Shown here piece after piece: positions 35,899-45,548 of a stretch of DNA of 64,000 nt. Position numbers and translations under genes: made by a program. Numbering within the stretch: the stretch's first letter is position 1; the number at the start of each line of letters is the position of its first letter. Under the pieces are notes generated by a model. That model made no database searches. It worked only from the letters and a program-made list of their open reading frames with translations, and was not told the DNA's origin. Source of the stretch: Natrialba aegyptia DSM 13077 (GTDB taxonomy: Archaea; Halobacteriota; Halobacteria; Halobacteriales; Natrialbaceae); contig NZ_AOIP01000031.1 in NCBI RefSeq assembly GCF_000337535.1, forward strand, positions 224,943 to 288,942, written 5' to 3'.

Positions 35899-38397
35899 TC
35901 AGTCGTCACAGCGATCGCCGGCGGAACCGTCCCGACCGGGGGCCGGCTTCGGATCGGTGATCGACGCCGTCTTCCCGATCGTCAACGTCGCCGTCTCCTC
36001 GCCGACCGAGAGTTCGTACTCGCCGGCCTCGACGACCGTCGGCTTCCAGCCGGGCACGTCACCGGGGACGACCTCGAGCGCCGAGAGATCGAGTTCAACT
36101 GCGACGGTCTCGCTCTCGCCGGCCGCGACGTGAACTCGTTCGAAGCCGAGCAGCCGGCGGTGGGGCTGGAGGACCGACCCGTAGGATTCGGTGTTGTACA
36201 CCTCGACGATGTGCTCGCCGTCCATCTCGCCCGCGTTTTCGACGGTGACCTGAGCTGTAATCGTCGGATTTGATGCGGGGTTCTCGATGGTCGACGACGA
36301 CAGTGTCAGATCGGCGTACGACCAGTCGGTGTAGGAGAGCCCGTGGCCGAACTCGAACTGGACCGTCTGCGCGCCCGCGTCGACGGATTGTCGGGGCGGA
36401 TAGTCGTCGTAGCACTGGGGGACGTGGCCGACGTTGGCCTCCCACGTGAACGGGAGTCTCCCCGACGGGTTGTAGTCGCCGAACAGCGCGTCGGCGATCG
36501 CGACGCCGGCGTCACTGCCGGGTTGACCGGCGAACAGGACGCCGTCGAGGCGGTCGAACGTCTCCGCGGTCCCGCGCGGACTGCCGGCGAGGACGACGCC
36601 GATGAGCGGAACGTCGTCACCGGTCGCCGCGTCGACGAGCGCTACGAGTTCGCGCTGGGCCTCGGGGAAGCGCATCTTGTCGCGATCGCCGAAGCCCTCG
36701 TTGTGCGGGCCTTCGCCGAGGACGACGACGACCGCATCTGTAGCGGACGCCGCCTCGCGGATTGCGCGCTCCTGCTCGTCGGTCACGTCGAAAAAGCCGT
36801 TGTCGAAGTTCTCGTAGATGCTCTCGTAGGGCGCGGCCTCGAATTCGGTCGGGACGTGCGTCAGTCGGTCGCCGAGTCGCTCTTTCATCGCACCCTCGAC
36901 AGTTGTCTGGCGCGGGCGCGGGCCGTCCGCGGTCAGGTCGCCGTCTTCGACGCCCTGCCAGCCGAGCGTCCAGCCGCCGTGTTGCATCAGGAACCGGTTC
37001 GGCGTTCCGTCCTCGACTCCCGGTCCGGTCAGCAACACCCGTTCGGTCCCCTCGAGCGGCAGTACATCGCCCTCGTTCTTGAGGAGCACCAGCGATTCCT
37101 TCGCCAGTTTCGCGGACACGTCCCGTGCGCCGCCGACGAGGGGGCCGATCCGATCCTCCGGAACGAGCGGCCGCTCGAACAGTCCGAGCTCCCGCTTGAG
37201 TTCGAGGATGCGACGCACCGACTCGTCGATGCGGTCCTCGGGGATCTCGCCGCTCTCGACGAGGTCGACCGCCGTCTCGATGAACTCGGCCGGCGACACC
37301 TCGCCGCCGCACATGTGCATGTCGACGCCGGCCGTGATGCCCTCCTTGACCGCCCGTCGCCACCCCTCGTCCGTGTTCGGACGGTACTCGTGATTGGTGA
37401 GCAAGCGGAGGAAGTCGTCCCAGTCGCTGACGATCACGCCGTCGAATTCGTATCGCTCGCGCAACACCGTCGTCAGGAGCCATTCGGAGACGTGTGCCGG
37501 TTTCCCGTTGACCGCGCCGCTGTTGACCATCACCGTCTTGGCTTCCTCGAGCGCCCGCGCGTACGCCGGTAACTGCCTGGTCCGGAGGTCTCGCATCGAC
37601 GTACGAGCGTGTGCACGGTCGCTACCCGTGTTCGGCGTTCCGTAGCCGGCGAAGTGTTTGACCGTCGCCGCGACGCGACCGTTTCGTTCGAACCCGCGCG
37701 CACGTGCCCTGGCCAACTTCCCGAGAAGCATCGGATCTTCGCTGTGCCCTTCGAAGTACCGACCCCAGCGCATGTCCCGCAGGACGTCGACCGTCGGTCC
37801 GAAGTTCCAGTGACCGCCCATCGCCGCGATCTCCGACCCGGTCTGGACCGCTGCCGCTTCGACCAGGTCGATGTCGCGCGTCGCACCCATGTTGAGCCGC
37901 TGGGGAAAACTCGTACAGCCGTCGAGCAGGCCGTTCCCGTGGAGCGCATCGCCGCCCCAGAGGAACGGAACGCCGTGCTCCGTCTGCTCGATGGCGTACC
38001 GCTGTAACCCGTTCAGTCCCGCGACGAACTCCTCGCCGTCGAACGTCGGCCCCGACGCGCCGCCGCTGAGGATCGACCCGACGTGCAGGTCCGTAAACAG
38101 GGCTCCGACCGTCTCGGGTTCGTCGTGCGTTTCGAACGGATCGTCCGGGTCGAACCCTTCGCCCGCTTCGCCGAGTGCAACCTGGGTCATCTGTCCGACC
38201 TTCTGTCTGACCGTCATCGACTCGAGAAGACGCCCGATATCGTCCGTCGTCTCCGGATCGGCGTCCGTCTTCGACTCACCCGCACCGACCACGGCACTGT
38301 TCGCGCCGGTTCCGATTGCCATCGCGCTCGTCGCCTTGACGAACGTCCGTCGTGATGCACCACTGCCACTGCGATCGAATGCTCGTTCCGGTGGCAT
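35899..38397 (-). CDS. Tat-exported GH3 beta-glucosidase
   Basis: This 832-residue enzyme has a twin-arginine signal (SRRTFVKATSAMAIG, residues about 16-30), so it is exported folded. The GH3 N-terminal barrel contains MTVRQKVGQMTQ, the KHFAGYG substrate loop and the nucleophile Asp in VIVSDWDDF. The second domain (VLLTGPG, VVVVLGEGPHNEGFGDRDK) and a C-terminal fibronectin III-like domain (FEFGHGLSYTDWSY onward) complete the usual long GH3 build. The ATG at 38397 is chosen over an upstream TTG. It probably releases glucose or xylose from oligosaccharides outside the cell. Confidence 0.92.
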   Translation of the reverse strand: MPPERAFDRSGSGASRRTFVKATSAMAIGTGANSAVVGAGESKTDADPETTDDIGRLLESMTVRQKVGQMTQVALGEAGEGFDPDDPFETHDEPETVGALFTDLHVGSILSGGASGPTFDGEEFVAGLNGLQRYAIEQTEHGVPFLWGGDALHGNGLLDGCTSFPQRLNMGATRDIDLVEAAAVQTGSEIAAMGGHWNFGPTVDVLRDMRWGRYFEGHSEDPMLLGKLARARARGFERNGRVAATVKHFAGYGTPNTGSDRAHARTSMRDLRTRQLPAYARALEEAKTVMVNSGAVNGKPAHVSEWLLTTVLRERYEFDGVIVSDWDDFLRLLTNHEYRPNTDEGWRRAVKEGITAGVDMHMCGGEVSPAEFIETAVDLVESGEIPEDRIDESVRRILELKRELGLFERPLVPEDRIGPLVGGARDVSAKLAKESLVLLKNEGDVLPLEGTERVLLTGPGVEDGTPNRFLMQHGGWTLGWQGVEDGDLTADGPRPRQTTVEGAMKERLGDRLTHVPTEFEAAPYESIYENFDNGFFDVTDEQERAIREAASATDAVVVVLGEGPHNEGFGDRDKMRFPEAQRELVALVDAATGDDVPLIGVVLAGSPRGTAETFDRLDGVLFAGQPGSDAGVAIADALFGDYNPSGRLPFTWEANVGHVPQCYDDYPPRQSVDAGAQTVQFEFGHGLSYTDWSYADLTLSSSTIENPASNPTITAQVTVENAGEMDGEHIVEVYNTESYGSVLQPHRRLLGFERVHVAAGESETVAVELDLSALEVVPGDVPGWKPTVVEAGEYELSVGEETATLTIGKTASITDPKPAPGRDGSAGDRCDD

Positions 38398-38653
38398 GCT
38401 CGGAGACGGCAACTCTCTCCCGAATAACTATTTCCGGACTATCGGCGCTGTATCAGTAGCGTTCTTCGAGCAATAGCAACGTATTTCGGGAATTACCAAC
38501 CCTAACTAAAGCGGCGTCTGGGCTACCAGTCGAACACCGACGGGTCGATCCCAGTTACAATCGAAGGGAACGGACGACACACGGCACACAGCACCCGGCA
38601 ACGGACTCGTCTGCGTGTTTCGACTCTCGTGCGAGTTCAGCTGTCGGCGCGAC
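38398..38653. other. intergenic, promoter of the GH3 gene
   Basis: A minus-strand TATA-like AGTTATT near 38423-38429 lies about 28 bp before the GH3 start. The remainder (about 220 bp) shows no gene or repeat. Confidence 0.4.
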
Positions 38654-39271
38654 TTACTCGAACTCGCCGCGGAAGGCGATCTCGTCGACCGGCTTGCGGT
38701 CGCTCGGCTGTTCGCGCTCCTGGTAGTCCTCGGGAAGCGTCTCGACCGGTGCCCGCTCGCCGACGGCGAACATCGCTTCGACGGCGAACTCCTCGGGTAC
38801 GTCGAGTTCGGTCGCGGCGCGTTCGTAGTCGAAGCCGGCCATGCCGTGGACGGCGAGGTCGCGGCGCGCGCCTTCGAGCGCGAGGTTCTGCCAGGCGGCA
38901 CCGGTGTCGAAGGAGTGGACCGGCGCGGGTTCGCCGTTGTGGTCGAAGGTCGTCTTCGAGACGATGACGGCGAGAACGGCGGCGTCGCTCGCCCAGGCTC
39001 GGTTGCCCTCGCTCAGCAGGTCGACGAACGTGTCCCACTCGTCGTCCTCGCGGGTGGCGTAGACGAATCGCCAGTGCTGGTTGTTGAACGCGGAGGGGGC
39101 CCAGCGGGCGGCCTCGAACAGCGGGAGGAACTCCGATTCGTCGAGCGACTCGCCGGTCATCGCGCGCGGCGACCAGCGGTTGACGAACAGCGGGTCGATC
39201 TCGTGATCCGGATCGCGGTATTCGGCGACTTCGTCGTCGAGTTCGTGAGAGACTGAAAGAGACTCTTGCAT
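38654..39271 (-). CDS. nitroreductase family protein
   Basis: This 205-residue flavoprotein has the family start RWSPRAMTGESLDESEFLPL, the FMN-contact region ARWAPSAFNNQHWRFVY and GAAWQNLALEG. It reduces nitro or quinone compounds with NAD(P)H, or acts on a related substrate. The ATG at 39271 precedes the conserved part by about 25 residues; longer frames upstream lack family support. It is a single gene divergent from the aminotransferase. Confidence 0.9.
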   Translation of the reverse strand: MQESLSVSHELDDEVAEYRDPDHEIDPLFVNRWSPRAMTGESLDESEFLPLFEAARWAPSAFNNQHWRFVYATREDDEWDTFVDLLSEGNRAWASDAAVLAVIVSKTTFDHNGEPAPVHSFDTGAAWQNLALEGARRDLAVHGMAGFDYERAATELDVPEEFAVEAMFAVGERAPVETLPEDYQEREQPSDRKPVDEIAFRGEFE

Positions 39272-39471
39272 CGATTCGACCTTGGAACGCCACACACGTA
39301 TACATTTCCTGATATACGGGTTACCAGGTGACGACCGTGTCGTCGGTTCGTGGTTCCATCCCGCATACGCGCTTCGATACCCGAGGTCCGAAGACGGCTC
39401 CCTCGGAAACCCGCCGTCCACACGTTTGCCAATTGAGGCACGTATATGCGTCCCCTCCGCCAGTGTTCCGT

Positions 39472-40542
39472 ATGGAGTTACCCCCCTTCGAACTAGAGCG
39501 ATGGCTCGACGAGTACGAATCCGATGCCGACGTGATGCTCGCCGAAAGCGGCGTTCGAAGCCTTCCCGCCGATCGGTTCGACCTCGACGTGGGTGAACTC
39601 GGCTACGTCATCCCGACCGACGGATCGCCGGCGTTCCGCGCCGAGATCGCCGAGCGCTACGGACGCGACGCCGAGGAAGTCGTCCTCACCTGCGGCACGC
39701 AGGAGGCGGACTACCTCACGTTCATGGCGCTCTTGGACGAGGGGGATCACAGCGTCGTCGTCTCGCCGACCTACCAGTCGCTCGCGAGCGTGCCGGCCGC
39801 CGTCGGCGACGTGACCGAAGTCCGAACCGAGCCGCCGAACTGGGACCTCTCCGTCGACGCAGTCGCGGACGCGATACGCCCCGATACCCGGCTCGTCGTC
39901 CTCACGAATCCGAGCAATCCGACCGGCAAGTACCTCGGACCGGAGACGTTGCAGGCGCTGTACGACCTCGTCGAGGAGAACGACGCACATCTCCTGGTCG
40001 ACGAGGTGTACCGGATGCTCGCCGACGATCCGCATCCCCCGGCCGCGGCGCTCGGGCCGCGAGCGATCTCGACCGCCGGCGTCTCGAAATCCTACGGCCT
40101 CGCCGGCGCGCGTCTCGGCTGGGTCGTCGCGAACACTGAACTCGCGGACGCGGTCCGAAAGTGGAAGGACTACACGACGATTTCGCCCCCGATTCTGGGA
40201 CAGCACATCGCTCAGCAGGCACTCGGCGCGGCGGAGGACGACATCCTCGATGCGAACCGCGCCCACGCGAACGCCAACCGGGACCGCGTCGCCGAGTTCG
40301 TCTCCCGCTACGATCTAGAGTGGTTCGAACCGACGGGCGTCAACGGGTTCCCGACCGTTCCGGACGGGTTCGAGAACGGAACCGAGTTCTGCCGGTCGCT
40401 GTTCGAGGCCGAGCACGTCGTCCTCGCCCCCGGCGACGTCTTCGGCTACCCCGGTCGATTCCGAATCGGCTTCGGCCTCCACACCGACGAACTCGAGGCG
40501 GGACTCGAGCGGGTCGGACGGCACATCGAAACCCACGGCTGA
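39472..40542 (+). CDS. PLP-dependent aminotransferase, class I/II
   Basis: This 356-residue fold-type I aminotransferase has the substrate/cofactor segments CGTQEADYLTF, VLTNPSNPTGKYL and the PLP lysine in GVSKSYGLAGARLGW. The N-terminal arm is short. A TATATGC box near 39442-39448 fits a leaderless ATG at 39472. The amino acid substrate is not clear; the methionine synthase operon converges on it, so an amino-acid metabolic role fits, but this is weak evidence. Confidence 0.9.
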   Translation: MELPPFELERWLDEYESDADVMLAESGVRSLPADRFDLDVGELGYVIPTDGSPAFRAEIAERYGRDAEEVVLTCGTQEADYLTFMALLDEGDHSVVVSPTYQSLASVPAAVGDVTEVRTEPPNWDLSVDAVADAIRPDTRLVVLTNPSNPTGKYLGPETLQALYDLVEENDAHLLVDEVYRMLADDPHPPAAALGPRAISTAGVSKSYGLAGARLGWVVANTELADAVRKWKDYTTISPPILGQHIAQQALGAAEDDILDANRAHANANRDRVAEFVSRYDLEWFEPTGVNGFPTVPDGFENGTEFCRSLFEAEHVVLAPGDVFGYPGRFRIGFGLHTDELEAGLERVGRHIETHG

Positions 40543-40596
40543 CGAGTCGTGCACACGTCGGATTCGCGTCGTGCTGGGGCCGCCGCGGTCACCGCC

Positions 40597-40640
40597 GAGG
40601 AACAGCTGAGGAACAGCTGAGGAACAGCCGAGAAATAGCC
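40597..40640. repeat. four tandem 11-bp repeats
   Basis: Four 11-bp units, two identical GAGGAACAGCT then GAGGAACAGCC and GAGAAATAGCC, lie between the convergent aminotransferase and methionine synthase genes. They are noncoding. Confidence 0.8.
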
Positions 40641-40664
40641 GGAAAACGCCGTGAAACCGCCGGC

Positions 40665-41753
40665 TCAGTCGTCGGCGGGCGTCGGCGCGCCGCGCTCGAT
40701 ATCGAGTTCACCCGCGTCGAGGGCGGCTTCGACGTTGCGCGCGGCCTCGACCATGTTCGCCATCTTGCCGTAGGCGACCTCGCGGGGCAGCAGTTTCACG
40801 CCGCAGTCCGGCGAGACGACCAGTTGTTCCGGCGGGACGACCTCCAGTCCCTTCTTGATATTCTCCTCGATCTGCTCGACCGACTCGACCTCGGCGACGT
40901 GGGCGTCGGTGACGCCGAGTGCAAGATCCTTCGTGAACGCGGGATCTTTGAAGACGTCGAGCTGTTCGTAGTCGCCGTTCGCGAGTTCGAGGTCGAACTC
41001 GTCGACGGGGAACTCGAGAATTTCGGGGTAGATGCGCGAGTAATCGCCGTAACAGACGTGCAGGCCGATCCGGACCTCCTCCGGGATGTCGGCGACGATA
41101 CGCTCTAGGGCTTCGCCGACGATGGCGTGATCGTCCGGCGTCGTCGCGAGCGCCGGCTCGTCGATCTGGATGTAGCGCGCGCCGGCTTCGACGAGCTTTT
41201 CGATCTCTTCGTTCACGAGGTCCGCCAGATCGTAGGCGAGTTCCTCGTCGTCGTCGTAGGCCTCGTTGAACGACCAGTTGGCGAGGGTGTACGGACCGGT
41301 GATCGGAACCTTCACCGGACGGTCGCTTGCCGCCGCGGTGAACTCGTACTCGTCGACCAGCCAAGAATCGTCGTACTCGACTTCCGAGACGACGGAGGGC
41401 TTGTCGAAGTAGTTGTGTCCCCAGACCTTGACCGGGCCGTTGAACTCGTAGCCCTCGATCCGGTGGGCGAAGAACTCGACCATCTCGTTCCGGCGCATCT
41501 CGCCGTCGACGACGGCATCGAGACCCGCGCGCTCGTGTTCGGCGGTGATGAGTCGGGCGGCGTCGTCCTTAGCTTCCTGCCAGTCCTCGGCGTCGAACTC
41601 GTGGTCGTCGTCCTGGTAGAGTTCTTTCGCGCGGTTGAGCCACTTGGGCTTTGGATAGCTGCCGACGACGGTCGTCAGCAGGAAGTGGTCGGTGTCGTGG
41701 TCGTCCGGTCGGAACTGGTCTTTGTTTTCGTTGACGGGCGTGTCTGGGCTCAT
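40665..41753 (-). CDS. cobalamin-independent methionine synthase, catalytic (MetE C-terminal) unit
   Basis: This 362-residue enzyme corresponds to the C-terminal half of MetE and transfers a methyl group to homocysteine. The zinc ligands are present: H232 and C234 in GLHVCYGDYSR and C317 in VSPDCGVK. The start is TTVVGSYPKPKWL, and VPITGPYTLANWSF and IQIDEPALA follow. Archaeal stand-alone MetE units probably use a pterin or corrinoid-protein methyl donor other than folylpolyglutamate. It overlaps the stop of the upstream paralogue by four bases, so the two are co-translated. Confidence 0.9.
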   Translation of the reverse strand: MSPDTPVNENKDQFRPDDHDTDHFLLTTVVGSYPKPKWLNRAKELYQDDDHEFDAEDWQEAKDDAARLITAEHERAGLDAVVDGEMRRNEMVEFFAHRIEGYEFNGPVKVWGHNYFDKPSVVSEVEYDDSWLVDEYEFTAAASDRPVKVPITGPYTLANWSFNEAYDDDEELAYDLADLVNEEIEKLVEAGARYIQIDEPALATTPDDHAIVGEALERIVADIPEEVRIGLHVCYGDYSRIYPEILEFPVDEFDLELANGDYEQLDVFKDPAFTKDLALGVTDAHVAEVESVEQIEENIKKGLEVVPPEQLVVSPDCGVKLLPREVAYGKMANMVEAARNVEAALDAGELDIERGAPTPADD

Positions 41754-42754
41754 GCGGCTTTCACCTCGGCGAGTTCGGCGGCTTCGGCAAGGGCGGCGAG
41801 TTTCTCCTCGAATTTGGCGTAGGGAAGGTAGAACGTCTCGGTGTTCGTCGTCAGGTAGACCGTCTCGAACGCGGAGACGGGCAGTTGGTCGTAGATCCAG
41901 TCGACGCGCTCGCGGATCGCTTCGGGGTCCTCGACGAGCGTGTTCTGGCCGTCGACCAGCCCGAGAGAAATGTCGTCGGTCGTGTCGTACTCCTGGATGT
42001 TGTACAGATTGTCCTCCCGGTTCGCGACGAAGTCGAAGCCGACTGCATCGATATCGGCGTCGAGGAGGTGGGCGTAGACCTTCTCCTCGAGTGCGCCCCA
42101 GTAGGGTTGAACGACGACGTCGGCGTCGACCGCGCCGGCAACCCGATCGATCGCCTGGCTCGCGCGCTCGTCGACCCCGTCTTCGGGTGCGTGTTCGACC
42201 AGCGAGGGTTCGAGCAGAAACAGCGTCTCGTGCTCGGGAAAGGCCGACGCCTCGGCTTCGAGGAAGTCCGCGATCGCATCCAGGAACGCGGCCTCGTCGC
42301 CGTAGTGTTCGTCGGTCGCCAGATCGGCGAGCGAGTAGGGGCCGGGCAGGACGGCCTGCAGGTCGTCGCCGTCCGCGAGTTCAGCGGCCGTTTCGAGTTC
42401 GGTTGCCACGTCGCCGGAGAAGTCCAGGTCGTCGGTGACGACGGGTTCGCGGTAGAAGTTGTTGTTGTCGTAGTAGCGGACGATGCCGCGGGTTTCGACG
42501 GCGTCGTGGACGGCGAGGGGGTGGGCGAGCATGTCGTCCCAGCGGAGTTGGCCCTCGACGGTGCGGTCGAGGTCCGCGTCTTGCTGTCCCTCGACCACCT
42601 CTTTGCGAGCGTCCTCGTAGGTGGCGGCGATCTCGCCGCTTTCGTCACCGCTGATGAGGTCGTGCTTCTGGTGGCCCTTGAGATCCGAGAGGTCGTCTTT
42701 CGCCCAATCCGGGAGCGGAAAGAGCCCCGGTGTGGTCGAAACGTACTCAGTCAT
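41750..42754 (-). CDS. MetE-like paralogue lacking the zinc ligands
   Basis: This 334-residue protein begins TEYVSTTPGLFPLPDWAKDD and has MetE-like barrel segments (VLPGPYSLADLA; LFLLEPSLVE). Where the catalytic unit has its H-x-C zinc motif, this protein reads VVVQPYWGALEE, and no later conserved Cys is seen. It therefore cannot form the zinc-thiolate site. It is the first gene of the methionine operon and may act like the non-catalytic N-terminal half of MetE or bind the methyl donor (inference). The minus-strand AATATTAAG (42781-42790) is a likely promoter. Confidence 0.85.
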   Translation of the reverse strand: MTEYVSTTPGLFPLPDWAKDDLSDLKGHQKHDLISGDESGEIAATYEDARKEVVEGQQDADLDRTVEGQLRWDDMLAHPLAVHDAVETRGIVRYYDNNNFYREPVVTDDLDFSGDVATELETAAELADGDDLQAVLPGPYSLADLATDEHYGDEAAFLDAIADFLEAEASAFPEHETLFLLEPSLVEHAPEDGVDERASQAIDRVAGAVDADVVVQPYWGALEEKVYAHLLDADIDAVGFDFVANREDNLYNIQEYDTTDDISLGLVDGQNTLVEDPEAIRERVDWIYDQLPVSAFETVYLTTNTETFYLPYAKFEEKLAALAEAAELAEVKAA

Positions 42755-42906
42755 CGTGATGCTGGATAGGCTATACCGACGCTTAATATTTTCCATCCAC
42801 ATTAATACACGGTAGTAATTGTCCGGATGCACGTGGGGGAGTTTACATGGGTGACGAGACGGGCAGGGACGGGGTGGCTGGTAACGAGGTGAGAGAAGAA
42901 AGAGAT

Positions 42907-43524
42907 TCAGACGAATTCAAGTAGCAGTACTCCACACCCGACGATGAGCGCTGCGCCGAACGCGCCGGCGAACGGCACGTCCTCGTTTGCTGCATCGACA
43001 CCCTGCGTGAGGATATACACACTCCAGAGGACGACGGTAAGCGGGAGAACCACGTTGATGAGCGTCGACGATGTCTGTGAGAGGAACTCGGTTCCGGTTG
43101 CGAGTTCAGCGGGTTCGAGGTTCGTAAACGTATTCGTCGTGGCTCCCTCAGCGGTGACGAGTGCGAGGGTCACCAACTGTGCGATCGCGTTTGGGGCGTA
43201 CGACCAGCAGGCAACTGCGAAGGTCGCCACGATGTTTCCGTTCTTCCAGAGCGCGCCACTCAGAACGTAGAGCACGGCGGCGACGATGAACAGTCGACTG
43301 CCGAGGTTGATGACGATGGTGAACAATACGTGGATGACGGCTTCGAACAGGACGAACGGATCGGATGCGTACTGCCAGCGTGTTCCGATCAAGGCGATGA
43401 CGGAACTTGCCACAATGATGCTCGTCAGGAGAGATAGGGCAAAGACGCCCAGCGCAAGCGGCAGCGGGTCGTCAGTTTCGGCGAAGTATTGACCGGGAAA
43501 CAGGAGGGGTGTTCTCGGTGGCAC
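42907..43524 (-). CDS. Yip1 family membrane protein
   Basis: This 205-residue protein has five membrane helices. The start RTPLLFPGQYFAETDDPLPL and the helix pattern, with FAVACWSYAPNAIAQLV in the middle, match haloarchaeal Yip1-domain proteins. GTG at 43524 is chosen so that the protein starts just before the conserved segment; a TTG three codons earlier is possible. It is a single gene. Function unknown; membrane organisation or transport accessory is the usual guess for the family. Confidence 0.8.
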   Translation of the reverse strand: MPPRTPLLFPGQYFAETDDPLPLALGVFALSLLTSIIVASSVIALIGTRWQYASDPFVLFEAVIHVLFTIVINLGSRLFIVAAVLYVLSGALWKNGNIVATFAVACWSYAPNAIAQLVTLALVTAEGATTNTFTNLEPAELATGTEFLSQTSSTLINVVLPLTVVLWSVYILTQGVDAANEDVPFAGAFGAALIVGCGVLLLEFV

Positions 43525-43665
43525 GGGTTCCAATCGTTAGTGACACGACAAGTGAATTTCGAATGACTACAACCTGTAACCAATCTCATATATTATAGTT
43601 TCGGTGTTTAGAGGATGACCCGACTCGGAACAGTAGTGCCATCCAGTGGCGATCCGGGCGGTCGG

Positions 43666-44256
43666 CTACTGGAGTAATGTGAGAACCGTCAGCGTCTCGA
43701 AGGGGAACGACTCGTCGGCGATCGCAACGGCGCTGAATCCCGCTTCGCCCGCGTGCTCGACCACCTCGTCGACGCCGGTGAGGCTGCTGACGAGCAGGTA
43801 GACGACACCGTCCGGGTCGAGTACCCGTCCGACCGAGGCGAGAAACGGATCGATGACAGCCCGGCCGTCCTCCCCGCCCGAGAGCGCGTATTCCATCCAG
43901 TCGTCCCACTCGTTGTCGGGGTCCGTCGGCAGGTACGGCGGGTTGAACAACACGGCGTCGAACGCGCCGTCGGCGAACGGCGAGACGAGGTCGGCTCGGA
44001 CCGCCTCGACGCCCTCGCGTCGCGCCTGTCCCACGGCGTGGGGGTTCAGATCCGATGCGATTACGCGCGCGTTGGTCTCGTCGGCGACGCGGCTGGCAAC
44101 GTACCCCGATCCGGTCCCGACCTCGAGCACGGTCGTGTCGGGTCGATCCCGCGTCCGCTTCCCGAGGTGATCACACGCCGATTCAGCGAGGAGTTCGGAA
44201 TCCTCGGCGGGCTGATAGACGTCAGTTTCGACGCCTCGTTGGTCTTTCAAATCCAT
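43666..44256 (-). CDS. HemK2/MTQ2-type protein methyltransferase
   Basis: This 196-residue class I SAM methyltransferase has the AdoMet loop LEVGTGSGYVASRV (about 45-58), acidic SDLNPHAV and the catalytic FNPPYLP. The NPPY motif marks methylation of a Gln or Asn side chain, and the HemK2/MTQ2 group modifies class I release factor in archaea and eukaryotes. It overlaps or abuts the mscS gene and closes the conserved L21e-to-HemK block, which supports a translation role. A GTG two codons upstream overlaps the mscS stop. Confidence 0.9.
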   Translation of the reverse strand: MDLKDQRGVETDVYQPAEDSELLAESACDHLGKRTRDRPDTTVLEVGTGSGYVASRVADETNARVIASDLNPHAVGQARREGVEAVRADLVSPFADGAFDAVLFNPPYLPTDPDNEWDDWMEYALSGGEDGRAVIDPFLASVGRVLDPDGVVYLLVSSLTGVDEVVEHAGEAGFSAVAIADESFPFETLTVLTLLQ

Positions 44257-44258
44257 GG

Positions 44259-45446
44259 TCACTGCTCCTCCGGCGAGGTCATCTGATACTCCCGCGATGC
44301 CGTGTCGGTCGTATTCGCCGTGTTATCGCCGCTTTCGCCTTCGCCGATCCGAACGGCGGTCTGTTCGCGACTCGAGAGTTCGCGCTGGGGGTACGGAATC
44401 CCGATGTCTTCGTCGTCGAAGGCTTGCTTGATGGCGTTGATTGCGGCCGTCTGTGCCTGCCAGCGGCGTCTGGCACTCGGCTTGTCGATCCAGAAGCGAA
44501 CGCCGAGGACGATCGACGAGTCGCCGAATCGCTTGGTGACGACCTGCGGGCCGGGTGCAGAGAGGGTCAACTCGAGTTCGTCGACGGTCGATTCGGCGAG
44601 TTCGGTGGCGCGTTCGATGTCGGTTTCGTAGTCGACGCCGACCTCGACCTCGATGCGGAGGCGGCCGCGTCGCGAGCGGTTCGTCACCGTCCCCGCGGAG
44701 ATGACGTCGTTAGGGATCATGATGTACTCGCCGTCGAACGACCGAATGCGGGTGTTGACGATGGAGATATCGGTGACGATCCCTTCCTCGTTCTCGACTT
44801 CGATCCAGTCGCCGATCTCGAAGGGGCGGGCGAACATCAGGACGAATCCGGCCAGGACGGTCCCGAGGGTCTGTCTGGCGGCCATACCGACGACGATGCC
44901 GAGGAAGCCGGCACCGACGAGGAGGCTGCCGAGATCGTCGACCCAGACGCCGAGGATCACGATGAGCGCGATCGACCAGACGATCACCTGCGTGAGTCGG
45001 CGGGTGATCTCCCGCTGGTGGTCGGTCACGGCCGAAGCGGAGTCGAGGACCTCCTCCAGGACGCGTCTGAGAAACCGGACGACGATGAACGTGCTGACGA
45101 GGAGGATAAACGACACGATGAGCTGTGCGACGACTTCGCCGCCGATATCGAGTTCGCTGTAGAGTCTGTGGACCTCGCTCGTCTGGCCCCAGACGCCGAG
45201 GACGACCGATAGCGACAACACACAGGTCCCTGTCAGGACGACGGTTGACGCAATATCCCCGTAGAGCGGCCGACTCCGCTCGCAGATCCACTGCTGGAGT
45301 CGCCGGTAGGAGAGTAACACGGACAGCAACAGGCCGGCCGCGACGACCGTCACGAGGACCTTGAGTTCGGTCGCCTCGAACGTGTCCGCGAGCCAGTCGA
45401 ATCCAGGCCCCGATCCGATTCCGAGAAGCCCCACATCTACAACCAT
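44259..45446 (-). CDS. MscS-type mechanosensitive channel
   Basis: This 395-residue membrane protein has about five helices in residues 20-190, then the MscS pore helix and beta domain (GTVLAGFVLMFARPFEIGDW; TDISIVNTRIRSFDGEYIMI) and a C-terminal alpha/beta domain. It should open under membrane tension to release solutes during osmotic downshift, which is important in a halophile. The C-terminal 45 residues are hydrophilic and contain an RIGEGESGDN stretch. It lies between rsmA and the HemK2-like gene in the same orientation. Confidence 0.9.
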   Translation of the reverse strand: MVVDVGLLGIGSGPGFDWLADTFEATELKVLVTVVAAGLLLSVLLSYRRLQQWICERSRPLYGDIASTVVLTGTCVLSLSVVLGVWGQTSEVHRLYSELDIGGEVVAQLIVSFILLVSTFIVVRFLRRVLEEVLDSASAVTDHQREITRRLTQVIVWSIALIVILGVWVDDLGSLLVGAGFLGIVVGMAARQTLGTVLAGFVLMFARPFEIGDWIEVENEEGIVTDISIVNTRIRSFDGEYIMIPNDVISAGTVTNRSRRGRLRIEVEVGVDYETDIERATELAESTVDELELTLSAPGPQVVTKRFGDSSIVLGVRFWIDKPSARRRWQAQTAAINAIKQAFDDEDIGIPYPQRELSSREQTAVRIGEGESGDNTANTTDTASREYQMTSPEEQ

Positions 45447-45548
45447 AGGATGCTCGTCTCTGATCCTCTCGTCACCGAAGGTTTGAGTATCCGTCGGTCA
45501 GTTCGTTTCGCGCCCGATTCGGACACAACTCGTGACTATCCGTTCGGC

